Position numbers and translations under genes: made by a program
NCBI GenBank assembly: GCA_026874595.1
Contig: CM049307.1
Coordinates: 76,422,643 to 76,486,642 of the forward strand
DNA length: 64,000 nucleotides
Source: Sipunculus nudus
Taxonomy: Eukaryota; Annelida; Sipuncula; Golfingiida; Sipunculidae
Direction of reading: 5' to 3'
In this document: positions 1-12,475 of the stretch, piece by piece
Layout: every line of letters begins with the position of its first letter
Position numbering within the stretch: the stretch's first letter is position 1
The notes under the pieces: generated by a model
Database searches by the model: none
What the model saw: the letters and a program-made list of their open reading frames with translations, nothing else
Told to the model about the DNA's origin: nothing

Positions 1-127
1 TACACATTGTGAAAAGTTAAAGTTCCTTTAAAGTATGCCATGACTAACGCCCCCATGGACCTTGGTTTCTTCGTTACAACCAAACACCCCACCCTCTTCC
101 CTTCATTCAATTCCACTACATATTGTG

Positions 128-201
<74 letters not shown>

Positions 202-1626
202 TCAAACGAAAATACTGTTTCCTCATTTTTCAGCACTATATTATTTATAATTGACATTTGATTAAACATTCAGAAACGTGGGTTAGCATTTATGACAACT
301 CAGGCTATTAACACATGCACTTCCTTAAAGGTCTAAATATAAGATGCATTTTATATAAGACGCTTAATTGCAAAGTTATTGGTGAAAATTGACGGAAATG
401 TCTCAAAATTAATTTTTTTATTCCCCTTAAGGTAAGGGGGGGGGATAAAATAACCCTCCCCCCCTGAAATAAGGCACATGCATGCGCTTATATTATGTAA
501 TGTCGTTCTTTGTCCCCAGTTTGCCAAGGATGCTGTGACAACACTTTTAAGAAGGTATGCCTCTGCCAATGTCTAAGCCGTATCTGGATTCTAAACCAAA
601 TGAATGGCTTACTTTCAAAATGTCATAACACATGCATGTTTGTACAGTGTATTTATAGTAGACTCAAAATATTCCTCCAGATGTCTTTACAGGTGATCTA
701 TTTTTACTGCACTTTCAGACGAGCGCACAACACATTATCCTTCCGCATCTGGCCCGCATCAAATCTTAAACTTGCCCAGCTCTTCATATAATCTTAGAGC
801 ACTAAGGTTAAAAAAAAATAACGAACAGGAGAACAAACGTGGGTGAAGACATACCCTTCGTTTAACAGCTGACCAGCACCAAATAACTGAACACTACCTG
901 ATAAGCCTCTAACGTGATCATAACCTAAAAAAACTGCCGATTATGTCACGCGAAAAGAACATCTTATTTAGTCCAATCAATCAATGTCAAAGGTTTAGAG
1001 CAATTGAGAACCACCATGGCTAACATTATGACTAGACTATCGAATGTGGGATACAGTGTGATCACTTTAATGGATCAGGCACAGAATATCAGTGGTCTCT
1101 TGAGGTTTGTCTGCTATTCACGCTGTCATGCATTGATATTCGTGTGTGTATACATGGGTGTTTGGCACTCCCTTAGTGTGAGTGCGAAGCTTCAGAGATA
1201 TTGTAATTACACGATAAGTAATTAAACAATTAAGAATCTGGATACATCAAGACACAACTCTTCTCACCAAAGTATTTGTTGATTTAAAATAAAAAAGAAT
1301 ATCAAACAAAAAAGAAAACAAACAAGGACAATTGCCATGTGTCAGATATATCTCAGAGGTTAGTGTAGTATAAGGCGTCTAGAGACATAATTAAGCTTAT
1401 TTAACCCATTTCAAACGACAATATTGTTTGGACTAATCCACACAGTTATTTCGAAAATAATTTACATTTCTGTATATTAACAATGTGGGTGAAACAAATA
1501 TCAATGGTGTTTAACGATATTTAGGTACAGAATACTTTAATATGCAGACTGTTATTTTGTATGTTTATGTTGTGTCGTTTATTCCTTCTAACATATGGTC
1601 AACTGATAATCATATAACATTTTCAG
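1..1626. other. No gene recognised; upstream flank or intron of the channel gene
   Basis: The earlier ligand-binding-domain exons that must precede the exon at 1627 were not found here; the usual C-x-(F/Y)-P-x-D loop is not visible in any frame. One 35-nt segment at 520-554 is bounded by an AG acceptor-like and a GT donor-like site and is open in one frame, but it is too short to assign. The open frames across 40-261 are only the translated (TA)n tract. Confidence 0.5.
130..199. repeat. (TA)n microsatellite
   Basis: About 35 uninterrupted TA units. It produces artificial Tyr-Ile repeat reading frames and is not coding. Confidence 0.97.
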
Positions 1627-1764
1627 ATGCATACACCACAAAAGACGTTATATTTGAATGGCGGAACGTGAGTGAGCCAGTACAGCTGGACCCCGATCTG
1701 AAGCTTCCAGAGTTTACAGTGACCGGCAGAAGTGTCAATAACTGTACCGTAGCGTATATTACAG
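1627..1764 (+). CDS. Cys-loop anion channel, ligand-binding-domain exon (partial gene)
   Basis: Exon of a pentameric ligand-gated ion channel, resembling glutamate-gated chloride channels and glycine receptors. It follows a TTTTCAG acceptor and ends at ACAG|GTCAGT. The translation contains the family signature YTTKDVIFEW, then LKLPEF, then NNCTVAYITG. The Cys in the last segment is the first half of a second disulfide typical of GlyR/GluCl; its partner is FTC at the start of the next exon. The exon begins and ends one base into a codon, and the overhang fits the next exon exactly, giving TG-A-FTC. A decoy GTGAGT inside the exon is not used. Upstream exons lie outside the window or were not recognised. 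Family and membrane location come from established knowledge; which agonist it binds cannot be told. Confidence 0.9.
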
Positions 1765-4700
1765 GTCAGTGTGACGGCTTATTAGTCCCCCTCGTAGGTG
1801 GGAAGATCACTAAAATGTTCCGCGTCCGTTCGCCTGTCATAGCGTCCATCCGTCCGTCCCACCCCATTCTTTTACCAAATTTCTGTAAGACCCTTGCTGC
1901 TTTCTTCACCAAATTTTACAGTCTTGCTCCGCAAGGTGATAGACATGTGATTATTACTTGTAGTGTAGGTGGCACGACCTCTGTTAACGACTTTCTGCGC
2001 TCCAAACTGATCTTTTTCACTTTCCTCAAGATAATTCAGTAAATAAAAACACTTTCGCCTTCAAATGTTAAGCAAAATTCATTGTAGCTGGGGCAATTTG
2101 ATATGAATACCATATTGAATCGAATTATTTTCAGACTGATGTTTCAAACTGAGTTCAAATTTTGCTGATCGTGAAATTTTCTGATTTCCCTTCCGTCAGT
2201 CCATTCCGACCCATTCTTTTAAAACATATCTCTATATATTATTATATATTTCACTAGCAGATGGCACCACACCACCTGTTGCCGTGTCCTCTCTGTGAAG
2301 TAAAATGGTATATTCAAGTTATTCTTGAAGTAGTCTGGAAATTTCAATATATCATTTATATACCTTGGAAACATCTATCCTGGTGCAACAGAAATAAAAT
2401 GAATGTGACTTAAATGTGCATTCAAACAGAAATTAAATGCACGTGATTTTTTAAAGTTTATTGTAGACTGAGAAGTTGGGAATTTATGATTTTGATACAG
2501 TCGCGTGGACACATACAAATCTTGTGAGCGAGTTAACTCAAGAAGGGTTTGACTGATTTTTTTTTTATTTTGCGCGAGCATAGATATGGGCCAGAGGACG
2601 GTGCCTACCTAACATGGGATCATGATCTTTACTATGTAAAAAGTTCCAGTTTTGCCCATTTATGCATATATAATCATCTAAATATGAGGACTGGTTCTGC
2701 AGTCCTCCATGTCTTTTTCGCTTGGATAGCTTTATCATGTCCTGAAGTCTGACGGCGCCACCTATAATTATTTTTTCATTATGGCCATCTGTGCGTCTCT
2801 TAAAGGTGGAATATATCACGTATATCTAAATATATACGTAAATTTTGCACGGTCATCGTGGGTATTCTTATTGCATACATAAGACAAGTTGTGCTACTGT
2901 TTTTTTTTGCTGCTACAAACATTCGCCTCTATCTCAGGAGTCGTTCAACAGATTTGCTCCATTTTTGTTTCTATGGAAAGCTCTTGGACAGCTTTATCTT
3001 TACTGAATTTTGCTGGCGCTACCTATATTTTTTACGTTATGGCCATATTCGGGTCTGTTTTAGGGAAATTTTACACATATCTCAGGAATGGTTTGAGCTA
3101 TTGCCTAAAATTTGCACAGCCATAGATCACTGATAGATTTATCGCATACATAAGACGGGATAAGGTGGCGCTACTGATCATTTTATGTGTGCCTGCTTTT
3201 CTTTTTTAGTTGCATGAATTTCACAAGACACTTTTGGATCCTGAATTATCATATTTCAGCCAATCCAAAGGGAAAGCATGTCGCAGATAATACCACACGT
3301 TTGAGTTTTGTTTGGGGCGGAGACTGTATGTGTCTCAGGGCCTTTATTTGTAATATATGTATCTACACAAGTATAACACAGGTGTTACATGATGTTACTG
3401 CATAATTTACAGGGCTCGAAATTGGCCAAATTTTCAACCTGACAATGGGGTCCCGCAAGATAATGGTTTTATGACCCTATCGTTCTTATTGAAACCCGCG
3501 TTTTTCAGTAAAATGTCTAAAATTCATGTATTTAAAATGTGTTTGTTATTATCGAGAAAACGTTCTCTGAGTCAAACCCTCCTTTTTAAAAGTTTGGCCC
3601 TGATTTATAGCCCTACATGTCATTGCGGGCTCTCAGCTCGCCGTCTAGATCAAATGTTTTTTCACGATAATATGATACAGTATATTAAGCGTAATGCCTA
3701 TACGATGGGCCTATCACAGATGGGCGTCACAACTATACATGATGGATTATGTCCATGTTAGGGACATGTGACGATTGTGTGACGAGTTTTAACGTAGGTA
3801 TTTTTAGGCTAGCTCGGTACCATACATGTGTTATAAAATTAAATAATTATAATGTGTGTTAGGTCGAGTCACAGATATGTTCGATGGCTTACATCACGGG
3901 TGTGACAGGATGTATTTCAGATAACTGTGGCTTATGTGTGTTTTATGTCAAAGTTGATTTGGGTTCATCGACACAACGTGACCACAGAAGTAACATGTAG
4001 GTGGCGGGCATAACGCATAGTTGGATCCTTTCAACCAAAATTATGTTTACGGCATCGGTTTAATAATGCGGATGTGGAAATTTTTCTCTTTGAATAGAAA
4101 TAAAGATGACAAAAGATTGAACGCTTGTGCTGGTTGGGGAATGACCGTGTTGATCCTGATATGACTAGCATTGTGTTTGTAAGTTATAATTAAGGGTTTC
4201 AAATAGAACTGGAAACATTGTTAACCACAACATCTATATTACATGATAGGATTTTCCGTACAAATAATAATAAGGAAAACATTTGTTTTTCAGTGCACCA
4301 AATGGACAAACGACAGTCTCAGATTAGAATATTTGTTATCATTAAGCTAAAACCTACTACTCTGCCAGTCCTTGAGTGAACGTTATCATTTAAGATACAG
4401 ACGGTCATTGTCACTTCTGCAACCTACGCCCTGTGTCACGTAGGTCTGTCTTTAGCACGGTGGATGGAATTGCCAAATACATTATTTTGCATAAGAACAT
4501 CAAGAGATGATTAGTTTCTATGATAATGGCAGCATGCATAAAAACACAGGGTGTTACTCGGGGTGGGGGGAGGGGGGGGGGGGATGTAATTACCACGCCC
4601 TTCCCAAATAGGAATGAAACTTTGATGATTAATTTTTCCCTATTTCAGAAATTTAATAAATCTGTTAGTGATAGGAAAGTAATTATAAAAACATGGCATT

Positions 4701-4974
4701 GATTTTTTTCATTATTCTGTTCTATAATTTGCAACAATAACTTTACAAATTATTACTGAGATAAATTCTTTGTGGTAATGTTCCTTTATGTTGCGCATGC
4801 TAGCTGTTTCACATGACCAGCGGGTGTGCCAAACAATCCGGCACTCCACCTCCCCTTTTTTGTGTCCTGTTGTAGATAGGGAGAGTCAACTGATGATAAA
4901 GGGGTGTTTCAATGATTGGGTATCCTAACACTGTAGACATTTTAACACTAATACGTCGTTTTTTCTTGTTTTAG
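1765..4974 (+). other. Intron of the channel gene
   Basis: About 3.2 kb between two phase-matched exons, starting GTCAGT and ending TTTTAG. No transposon ORF or RNA gene is recognised. It has a G-run near 4566-4583 and short open frames without protein-like composition. Confidence 0.85.
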
Positions 4975-5459
4975 GTGCCTTTACTTGTTTATACGCAGAG
5001 CTGTATTTTAAACGTGAGTACGGGTACTACCTAATTCAGACATTTGTGCCGAGTGGACTCATCGTTATATTATCCTGGGTCTCCTTCTGGATAGACACAC
5101 GTGCAGTTCCCGCGAGAATCTCGCTAGGACTGCTGACTGTGCTAACCATTACCACGCATGCGTCGGGTATATCTTCACGACTTCCGCCCGTGTCCTATAT
5201 CAAGGCCATAGACGTCTGGATGTCAACCTGCCTGATCTTCGTTTTTGGCGCGCTTATTGAATTCGCAGCGGTGAATATCCTTGACCGTAAAGACATGAAA
5301 AAAATCGAGGAGGAGTACATCAACAATAGTGCATTGTCAAGCGTTATCAAGGTAATGAATCCGGAAGTTACACCGGAAATTCTCGACACGTTGAAGGTAA
5401 ATAAGGACATCGGTGACTCTGAGCAGACGATCGTTAAGTATGTGATCCAGGAACTGTTG
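4975..5459 (+). CDS. Cys-loop anion channel, TM1-TM3 and cytoplasmic-loop exon
   Basis: Large exon of the same channel. In order it encodes the second Cys of the extra disulfide ([20 protein letters not shown]), TM1 ([12 protein letters not shown]), the anion-selectivity stretch AVPARI at the base of TM2, TM2 ([16 protein letters not shown]), the TM2-TM3 linker [17 protein letters not shown]3 ([18 protein letters not shown]), and about 65 residues of acidic/basic cytoplasmic loop. The Pro-Ala-Arg at TM2 is the established signature of chloride-type rather than cation-type Cys-loop channels. The exon starts after CTTGTTTTAG and ends on a codon boundary at GTAAGT. There is no stop or frameshift, so this looks functional. 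GluCl or a GlyR-like invertebrate channel are both possible. Confidence 0.96.
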
Positions 5460-6084
5460 GTAAGTCTCGGTTACCCAAAGTCTGACTGTGCCCCTGTTTG
5501 ATCTGGTTTAACACATGGTGCTGCAGTTTCGGCTTGCTTGGTTTGTACTTTAGTTTTCACAAAAACTTAGTGCTTTATTTTTACAAAAAACAGTTCTTTA
5601 GTTTTCACCAAAAACCGTGTTAATTTGTTTTTAGTATTTGTAATAACAACGCACAGACCCTCAACACTAGCCCTTTTTATTGTCGAGTGAATTTGTTTTG
5701 TTCAGTCCTGCCCTTAATATTAAGATTTACAGAATAGACCCATTTGCTCGGTTTTCACCAGAATCAGCTTGAAAATTGTTGCTGTAGACTTGTGGAACAT
5801 ACTTCTATGAATTAGGTACTATGAGCCAGCTCTGTGTAATCTATCGTTTTGCAGAGCGAGTTACTCTCCTATTCGTACAGATAAGTAACATCAAGATTTA
5901 CAATGTCAAACTTTTTGATCTGCATTTATAGTTCTTTATAATAATAAAACATTATTGACACTCCAGAATGGCAAAATTGTCAGCTGATAATTCTGTTCAT
6001 AAAGATTATATTTTCCTTTTGGTGATTCTCTGGATTTAAAGATATATAAGTGATCAATTCCTCATTAATGTAAACATTTCAGCG

Positions 6085-6425
6085 CTTCTGTTGAGGAAAA
6101 ATCAGCTTGAGTATTACCTTTGCACTCATGCACCTTTGAGCAGCTCAGACTCAGGATATGCAGCTTAAGTAGTAACCTTGCAGATGTGTAGCTTATTAGT
6201 AGCTCCAGCGCAGGAATTATCAGCTTGAGTACTCACATTGCTCATGTGTACTAATTGAGTAGCTCCAATTCAGGAAACTCCCGCTTGAGTAATTAAATAG
6301 CAAATATGTACAGTTTGAGTAGCTCCAATTTTGGAAACTTAAGCTTGAGTACTAACCATCCCATGTGTACCTTTTGAGTAGCTTCAACTAACGAAACCTC
6401 CGCCTGAGAACTAACCAAACACAGG
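6085..6425 (+). repeat. Minisatellite, ~60-bp unit, about 5-6 diverged copies
   Basis: The phrase GAGTAGCTCCAAT recurs near 6258 and 6318, with related GAGTAGCTTCAAC near 6376 and weaker versions upstream. Each is followed by a CAGCTTGAGTA-like phrase and a GTGTAC phrase. The spacing is about 60 bp. The array runs directly into the (TA)n tract. Confidence 0.8.
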
Positions 6426-6429
6426 TGAG

Positions 6430-6437
6430 TATATATA

Positions 6438-6490
<53 letters not shown>
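6430..6490. repeat. (TA)n microsatellite
   Basis: About 30 TA units with one interruption, directly after the minisatellite. Confidence 0.96.
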
Positions 6491-6492
<2 letters not shown>

Positions 6493-6590
6493 ACAGAGAA
6501 ACTAACATTTAATGTTGTGATAAATGAAAATGGACATTGCTCAAGGAGCACACAAATATTATTAATTCAGTCATAAATATCCATTTATTG

Positions 6591-6793
6591 CAGAAGCGGT
6601 TCCATACAAGATGAGGAGCAGGGGTTTTGGACCCCCTTTTTTCAGCCAGTTCAAAACATACTTTTTACGGCCCAGACCACCCCCTCCCTCCCCTTCTCCC
6701 TATTTAACAGAACTGAAGACCCATTTAAGTTTTTCTTTTTAAGTTTTCCATGGTGGAACCCCTCTTTTACCAATAATCCTGGATCCGCATCTG
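6591..6793. mobile_element. Palindromic ~200-bp MITE, copy 1
   Basis: Begins CAGAAGCGGTTCCA and ends TCCTGGATCCGCATCTG, so the ends are imperfect inverted copies. The interior has the same features as the copy at 31119-31311: a GGACCCCC/CTTTTTT motif and AAGTTTTCCATGGTGGAACCCC. No coding capacity. Family resemblance between the two copies is seen in the sequence; the responsible transposase is unknown. Confidence 0.7.
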
Positions 6794-8978
6794 CACTGCC
6801 ACTTTTTTTTTTTTTTTTTTAAGAAATTCCCGTTGTTATTCCTTCTCTGGACACTGCACTCGTAAGAAAAGAATAACCGTCACACTTTCGCCACCTGGTG
6901 GCGACGACTTGAATTAAATTTTCTGGTCCTCTATCTCGACATAAAAGAACAATGTATATTATATATCCTTGATATCATTAATAAAAAAAAGTATCGTGAA
7001 CGGCGGAGTACCAACAGGAGGTGACTTGTGTCTAGTTTAATAGACAGCATCCGCAGTGCTGGCTCATTCAACCGTAACACAATCGCCAGTTACTACATAC
7101 ATTACGCATGCTCGTAAAAAAGGAAATTTTTATCAAAACTTTAGACACAGACAGATAATAGACAAAAATATTTTAAAAAGTTATTAATGACAGTTTGCAT
7201 TCGTTTTATTGAGGCAACAAAGTGTAATTTTGGGAAAATTGACAGCAGTATTTATAAATGGGCAGTCTGTCTATCGTGAAAAATAGATAACCATATTTTT
7301 AAAAACTTTAAACTGCATATGCATTCGTTTTACTTTGAAACTTTTGAGAGCAGTTTTCAAAAGCAATAGTTCGTGATTCGTCAAGGTTCAGATTTCCAGT
7401 CCGCAAATATTTTACATTTTCTATTAAGTTTTTGAGCAACTGAATGCAAAAAGAAATAACATTTTGCAGAAAACTGTATTTTTATGTGTACGAATTACAT
7501 CATCGAAACACTGTATTTTACTTTTTAACTAATCTGTTTGTATGTGAGTTTTTTTTACATTATTTATTTTTTTAAGAATAATATTTAATAACTCTTGAAA
7601 TTATAATGAAAATGTTGTTAAATCCATTAAGGTTATAACAGCAGCTAAAGTTTTAACCTTGCACATGTGTACTTTTTGAATAATTGATTTTTTAATTTAG
7701 CAACGGGAACGTTTCACTGAATCACGATAAAATCCTGCATGACTTTAATGGATCGATTATTAACCACGGACTGTTAATCAATCACTTATTATGTAATACA
7801 GCTATTATGGTCAGTGTTTCATTGTTTGTTCCAAATACCGCATCAGCACCTGTCATTCACGTCACATAAAATAGTATAATACTTTGTATAACAGACGATT
7901 TCTGGTATAGTGTCATGAAGCAAGTAGGGAGCTTTACAGATTCTTTCTGGACTTCAAGATGAACATGACACATTTTCAGAACTCGCGGGTACTTCAACGC
8001 ATTTTGACAAGATAAAAGTGTTCATAAATCAATGGAGGAATCAGCTACCACCATGTGTCCGTATTTGGTCAGGCCGTTGTTTTAAGAAATCAATGCGATG
8101 ATGTCATTTTTACCTCGTTATCATAAATTATCGTTAACAGATTTCATATGACCAAAGGAAGATATGATAATAACATAATTGATTTTATAAACAGTTAAAA
8201 GCACCCCAAAGCAAAAAGAATTTTTGCTTGAAAGAAACGGCTGGACCTGAAATCGGGAATTATTCATTTTCAAAATAGAATCCTGAACGCGCAGCACCTG
8301 AGAAAAATCTCCCTTTTTTTTGGTTTGTCCCGATATTGTTACCCAAAGAACCTTTAATAACAAGAACCTATAAAACCAGAAATGTTTTGATATATCCGTT
8401 GAAAAAATGCATGACCTAGGTTATCCTTTTCTTTTCCCAGAAAGCTTCCAGTGAACTACTAATAAATACTAAAAATACAGACAGCTGTATTATGAATTGC
8501 AGTAAAACGTTGAATAGTTTCATTGGCTTTAAATGGAGTCAAGTATACAATTAAGGAAAGAACATAAGGACTTTTTCATACGTGTTTTTAACATTTTAAC
8601 TGTATATGAATTTCTAGCTACTATATCTTATTTGTAAAATGTGCTTGTACATTTGTGTAATAGAGAAGAATGCCTCTTTGTTGGATAAGCTTTGCTATAA
8701 CATGTATATAAAAATTATGTTTTGTATTTATGAAATTAAGTCTACCAATGTAAAAGTGTGTTTGCCATTTGTGTAGTAGTATCAGTCTTTTACTGTTAAA
8801 TTTTGAAGTGTATCATACCTTACTGTAATATCGTATGTATTTTATTTTGTATTTTCATGTGAAAAGCATTGAGATAATGATATTTTAGGGAAAACAAAGA
8901 ATATATAGATATAATAAAAAATGTACCAGTTTTATTGTCTTTAAGTGCCTCCGACTTAATATGCATTTTTCCATGTAG

Positions 8979-9302
8979 GACCGGTGGATGCGGGCGACTG
9001 CAATGGCGACCGGAAACGTGACCTTTTCACGCACCGGAAGTGCCGCATATTCACGAGCAGGTACTTCTACGGTGTCGCCAGCAGAGGTCAAACTCAACGG
9101 AGTTTCTGGGCAAACCGAAAACACGAATGTCAATCGGCGGATTCCACGGCAGAATTCTGAACCCCCAACAAGATGCGCTGCGTTCGGGGCAAGGCTCAAG
9201 AAAAACAAACCACTTTTTCTGGACGTTATTTCAAGAATTGTATTCCCCTCTGCGTTTGTCATTTTCAACGTATTTTTCTGGGCATATTTGTATACTCCAT
9301 GA
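8979..9302 (+). CDS. Cys-loop anion channel, terminal exon (loop end, TM4, stop)
   Basis: Last exon of the channel. It starts after CCATGTAG in phase 0, matching the phase-0 end of the exon at 5459. It encodes about 80 residues of the polar cytoplasmic loop, then a short basic segment (RLKKNK), then TM4 (ISRIVFPSAFVIFNVFFWAY), a 4-residue tail and TGA. The pattern (I/Y)SRI-FP-x-x-F-x-IFN-x-x-(F/Y)W is the well-known TM4 of anionic Cys-loop receptors. The C-terminus just after TM4 is normal for the family. No consensus AATAAA was found close downstream. Confidence 0.93.
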   Translation, partial: DRWMRATAMATGNVTFSRTGSAAYSRAGTSTVSPAEVKLNGVSGQTENTNVNRRIPRQNSEPPTRCAAFGARLKKNKPLFLDVISRIVFPSAFVIFNVFFWAYLYTP

Positions 9303-10050
9303 TTTTTACACACAGGCTTTTAAAAATTTACATAAAAATGTGATTGGTTGTAATTTTGTATATATTTAGGAAAGCACAAATTATATTTTATATGATGCTG
9401 TAGTTTAATAATTATATTTTTTACACTGTATGTTTGTTTTGTAATATATGTTCGTTTTTTTGTGGATGTGCGTTTCTTGTTTGACCGTTAATGTGATAAA
9501 AGTACGTTGGCCAAAGGCAGAAAAGTCCCTTATTTAAGCTTCCAGTTGCAACCATTTGCGACTGGTAGCGATAAATTTGGCTGAAAATGTTTTGTAGTAT
9601 TAAGAATGATCATGACCAAACATGTATATCTTGTCGAAAATGTGTTTTTCGAGACAGATTCCATGGCAACCAATGCATATTTGGAGACGTCATGGAAGGC
9701 AAAAAAAAAAAAAAAAAATCGGTCATATCTTTAAAAAACTTAAAAGATGAAGAATCGTTTTGAAGCCAAATGTAGGTTTATAACATGCGGTTTCGATATG
9801 TTCAGTGACGTCATTGGGTAGGTGATTACGTCATCATAAGATGACGTTATAAACGTAGAATTCCCATAAAATTCAAATACGGACAAGTTCAATTAATCTT
9901 ATGGATACAATGAACATTTCGTGATAATTATGTTACCTCGACAAGATACGCTCCCGAGGCAGCGAAAATCTTGCACTTCTAAAGAAGATACTGATTTTCC
10001 CGCTGCCTTGTTTGACCGTTTATGATATATTTAGACACTACGTGGTGGGT
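9303..10050. other. 3' flank of the channel gene, no gene seen
   Basis: AT-rich sequence with an A-run at 9702-9718; the channel 3' UTR probably occupies its first part. Nothing else is recognised. Confidence 0.6.
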
Positions 10051-10645
10051 CTAAGGGTGCCTTTCCATACATGCGGATTTTCACCCGCGCGGGACCCGCG
10101 CGGGTCCCCGCATGCGAAGAGTCCCTTTCCATATGTGCGGGTCCCCGCATGCGGGTGACCTATTAGTTTGGATAAATGCATGCACTAATAATCATAATGT
10201 CTAAAATTTTAGTGTAATATCTTAAGAAAATATTCAGTGTAAACATTTATACTAACTGATGAGGCAGATTGGAGCGGATTAATATCGTATCTCACCAGCC
10301 AGGCTTAAACGGTGGCTATTTCCTGTCACACTCTAACTAGAGCTGGTCCCGGGCCGTATCTCAATGAAGAATAGTCGTATATTTTTTTAATGCAATTAAA
10401 TAAGCTCTATCAGCTACTTTTTCTTTTCAAATAAAAGGACACATGCCTAATACTGATAAATACATGTAGCATCCGCATGCGGGCCCCCGCAGAAATCCAA
10501 CACTGCTGGATCCGCATGCGGGACCCGCGCGGGTCCCGCGCGGGTGCCCGCACGTATGGAAAGGCGACAGTGATAACACACTTGTTGGGATTTCAACCGT
10601 GCGGGACCCGCGCGGGGGCCCGCATGTATGGAAAGACACCCTTAG
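10051..10645. mobile_element. GC-rich MITE with 26-bp terminal inverted repeats
   Basis: The left end CTAAGGGTGCCTTTCCATAC and its inner continuation ATGCGG recur in inverted orientation at 10620-10645 with a single mismatch. Subterminally there are multiple GCGGGACCCGCGCGGGTCCC-type palindromes near both ends (10085-10150 and 10470-10620), a strong compositional contrast with the AT-rich surroundings. The interior is AT-rich and non-coding. A TA dinucleotide lies on each side of the ...AGGGTG...CACCCT... core, which may be the target duplication. Open frames across the GC-rich arms are by-products of the repeat. Confidence 0.85.
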
Positions 10646-11954
10646 TCTGGCAGCCAACCAAATGCCAGTTACAAAACACTCGACAGGCATCATTACTCCG
10701 CCCATATATAGCTGCGCTTCAAGTGCGCTTCAAGACCTGTGAACCACGTGCGGGGCCATTCTCTCTGAGCTTGTGGCCTGTGTTAATGGCTGCAGGGGCG
10801 ATGAGCTGTCACTCAAAACAAAATGAACAACATTGGCTCTGCGTATGCCTCACTTGGCTGGTAAACCGTTTTGTCATCTGGCACAGGGTCTCATCTGATT
10901 GGACTAAAATACAGTACTCTCCTCTAGTGTAGCGATTCAGGATACGAGGTCTAAACAAACAGCGCTTACGATATAGGTATTAGGCCTATAGGAAAAGCGC
11001 TGTGTAAAGAGCGTACGACAAGAAAGCAGGTGTGTGTATAAATCGAATGATGCATATATATTAACTGTAAGCCTTAAACTTTAGGAAGAATCGGTTGATC
11101 AGTTTTCATGCTGCGTCATTTGTGAGAAGGGAACGACAAAGTGTCTAAAATCTTAAAGGGGGCCTATATACCTACTAGTAGCATTACCTACCACCAAATG
11201 TCAGCACGTGGTGTGTACTTACGAAGCGCTTGTTCCAAGTGCGCGGAAGCACTTTACTAGTACAATAACACTTTCTATTATTCATGTTACTAATAAATTG
11301 TTATAATTTGGTATATCTTGGTGCTGTTGTATCAAATATGGCGAATTCGCCCCAGTGCCCTGTAGTCGAGCGGTTAAGCTTCCATATTTAGATTAATTGT
11401 GCAAAAAAATGTAGGAGGAATGAAAGTTGTCAAAAGTGTTCTTTCGAGCTTAATGATGAATTTCAGATATATTGTCCGGCAGCCAAAGGACATTTTTTGT
11501 CTAACCTTGTTTTATGGTCTTAGGTTTTTTTTTGTGGATTTTGTTTGCCTATATATCAGGTTGGCCCTCTGTCAGGCTTGGGCAATTTTTGCTAATTAGC
11601 ATAAAACAAAATGGCCGCCAAAATAATGCGAAAATAGCAAAAATGCCATAATTACCTTTACATTTGACACAGAGGGTCATCCAATACATGAATTCTGGGA
11701 TATAATGACCCAGAAAATTCATTTCTGGTATTGTTTTAGTCATAATGACCACTGTTTTCAAGGTAGCTGTTCTCCTATTTGAAAAAAAAATTGTAAATAT
11801 ACTAAACACATGATTTGGATAGTACGTATGTTCTAAAGCATTCTGTAGATCGAGGGTAATAAATTTAACTAATTAAACACTCAAATATAGATGAAGATGA
11901 GATTATCAAACGTTCTGGAAACAGCTGTTATACATTATAAAAATAATATGCTTT
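10646..11954. other. No gene recognised
   Basis: Intergenic. At about 11357-11372 there is a short stretch TAGTCGAGCGGTTAAG that resembles an internal tRNA promoter A box, but no B box follows, so neither a tRNA gene nor a SINE is called. Confidence 0.5.
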
Positions 11955-12475
11955 TTTTTGTTACCTATGTATGACCTTCATGATGAAACAATAAGGGCGT
12001 AACTGTCGTTATCCACACAGTTTTTATACCCCCTTGTGCCACGACGAAGCCCGATATTTACAACTTAAGGCGAGATTTTACTTTGTTTGGAGGGGATTAT
12101 GTGAGCATAATTTAGGTACATTTAAATCAAAATGGCACCTTTACGGAAATTCGTCTTTATTCCGTGGCAAATGTAACAGTTGTACGTGTTTGCATGTAAT
12201 ATTAAAGGGACATGCATAACAAAAATTTATGAAGTTTTTGTATATAGAGGGTATTAAGAAGGGAGTACATACGAACGGGCAAAGCTGTCACATACATGAA
12301 ATCAACTGTTCCCTCAAAAATATATATGAATATTGCGGGGTCAAAAAGCATTACAGACAGCTGAGTAAACTTGAACCCCCCCCCCCCCCATGACTTTAAT
12401 GGAGTCTTTACATATTTTTTGTCAAAGGTTATTCAACTGTGGACTTCCATATGTGGCCGCTAACATTCAGCATCT
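11955..12475 (-). repeat. ~0.5-kb dispersed repeat, copy A (inverted)
   Basis: Read on the minus strand this matches 14740-15220 along most of its length. Shared blocks include GTTAGCGGCCACA, the poly-G/C run, TTTACTCAGCT-TCTGTAATGC, CAACTGTTACATTTGCCA and GTGTGGATAACG. It also contains the tail present in copy B (14410-14660). No ORF with protein-like composition was found. It is non-coding and of unknown class. Confidence 0.8.

Larger units (their letters stand above)
5460..8978 (+). other. Intron of the channel gene with minisatellite, (TA)n and MITE
   Basis: About 3.5 kb intron, phase 0 at both ends (GTAAGT ... CATGTAG), inside the cytoplasmic TM3-TM4 loop. It carries a ~60-bp minisatellite, a (TA)n tract and a ~200-bp MITE, listed separately. 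Small alternative exons within the loop cannot be excluded. Confidence 0.8.

Noticed and set aside
40-261. Reading frames with long Tyr-Ile repeats (also near 6293-6508, 54323-54632, 54839-55306, 57171-57389)
   Set aside because: They are translations of (TA)n microsatellites, not genes.
520-554. 35-nt exon-like segment with AG/GT borders upstream of the channel gene
   Set aside because: Too short, no recognisable Cys-loop motif, and no phase argument linking it to the exon at 1627.
10427-10932. Overlapping Gly/Arg/Pro-rich frames on both strands
   Set aside because: They come from the GC-rich inverted arms of the MITE.
11350-11375. tRNA-like A box
   Set aside because: No B box, no cloverleaf and no repeat structure follow; not enough for a tRNA or SINE call.
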